Below, piece by piece: positions 31,200 through 31,275 of a DNA stretch of 31,275 nt. The notes beneath the pieces are model-generated. The model did no database searches. It saw only the letters and a program-made list of their open reading frames with translations, and had not been told where the DNA came from. The stretch is from JBGPOS01 sp041488155 (lineage in GTDB: Bacteria > Chloroflexota > Dehalococcoidia > Tepidiformales > Tepidiformaceae). The translations under genes and the position numbers were made by a program. The DNA lies in contig JBGPOS010000046.1 in assembly GCA_041488155.1 (NCBI GenBank), positions 1 to 31,275 on the forward strand, read 5' to 3'. Each line of letters opens with the position of its first letter. Position 1 is the first letter of the stretch.

Positions 31200-31275
31200 G
31201 CGGCTGTAGCTCAGAGGATAGAGCATCTGTCTTCGGAACAGAGGGCCGGGGGTTCGAATCCCTCCAGCCGCGCCA
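31200..31275 (+). tRNA. tRNA-Arg (anticodon TCG)
   Basis: The 76-nt sequence folds as a full cloverleaf: acceptor GCGGCTG with CAGCCGC, D stem GCTC/GAGC, anticodon stem TCTGT/ACAGA with loop CTTCGGA (anticodon TCG at 31233-31235), and T arm GGGGG-TTCGAAT-CCCTC with one G-T pair. The discriminator is G and the CCA end is encoded, ending exactly at the window edge. It decodes CGA and, by wobble, other CGN codons. Confidence 0.97.

Noticed and set aside
31200..31275. tRNA-Arg as an integration site for a mobile element in this window
   Set aside because: No integrase gene, direct repeat of the tRNA 3' end or phage gene is visible; the sequence beyond the tRNA is outside the window.

Overview
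The window is a high-GC bacterial chromosome segment with dense, short-spaced genes on both strands. Its -10 elements are of the TANNNT type, and some genes appear leaderless with GTG starts. The gene set points to a Chloroflexota bacterium (Dehalococcoidia-like) or, less likely, a deep actinobacterium. It includes cyclase/hydrolase fusions, an EtfD-type Fe-S oxidoreductase, an LLM-class oxidoreductase, a SipW/TasA module, a fused LivM-LivG and a GlsB protein. This placement is inferred from gene content only.

Left part (1-3300): the 3' end of a class III nucleotide cyclase carrying an internal 42-nt tandem duplication; a REP-like hairpin; a four-helix membrane protein on the minus strand; then a run of a catalytically degenerate crotonase-fold protein, two small paralogous proteins and an intact but short enoyl-CoA hydratase. 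A winged-helix regulator on the minus strand ends this part.

Surface-protein module (3425-5959): a divergent promoter with a palindrome and a long structured leader precede a TasA-like secreted protein, a SipW-type signal peptidase (Ser/His/Asp) and a FnIII-DNRLRE secreted protein. Both secreted proteins carry SipW-cognate signal peptides, so this looks like a peptidase encoded with its own substrates. Convergent to it is an alpha/beta-hydrolase-like/cyclase fusion (5969-7303). Just beyond lies a decayed second copy of the same tail-to-tail junction (7360-7491).

Catabolic part (8514-25893): acyl-CoA ligase, membrane ETF:quinone oxidoreductase-like EtfD, NIPSNAP protein, type I extradiol dioxygenase, three SDRs, copper amine oxidase divergent from a FAD amine oxidase, a frameshifted LLM-class oxidoreductase, an amidase, a PaaI-type thioesterase, a lysozyme-like protein, an uncharacterised 137-aa protein and an AlkD-type glycosylase. 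Most genes have their own promoter-like -10 rather than lying in one operon. Together they suggest oxidation of amines, amides and ring compounds to acyl-CoAs, with electrons passed through EtfD to the quinone pool.

Right part (25988-31275): a minus-strand branched-chain-amino-acid-type ABC operon (substrate-binding lipoprotein, LivH, fused LivM-LivG, LivF) behind a near-consensus promoter. The window ends exactly at the CCA of a tRNA-Arg(TCG) gene.
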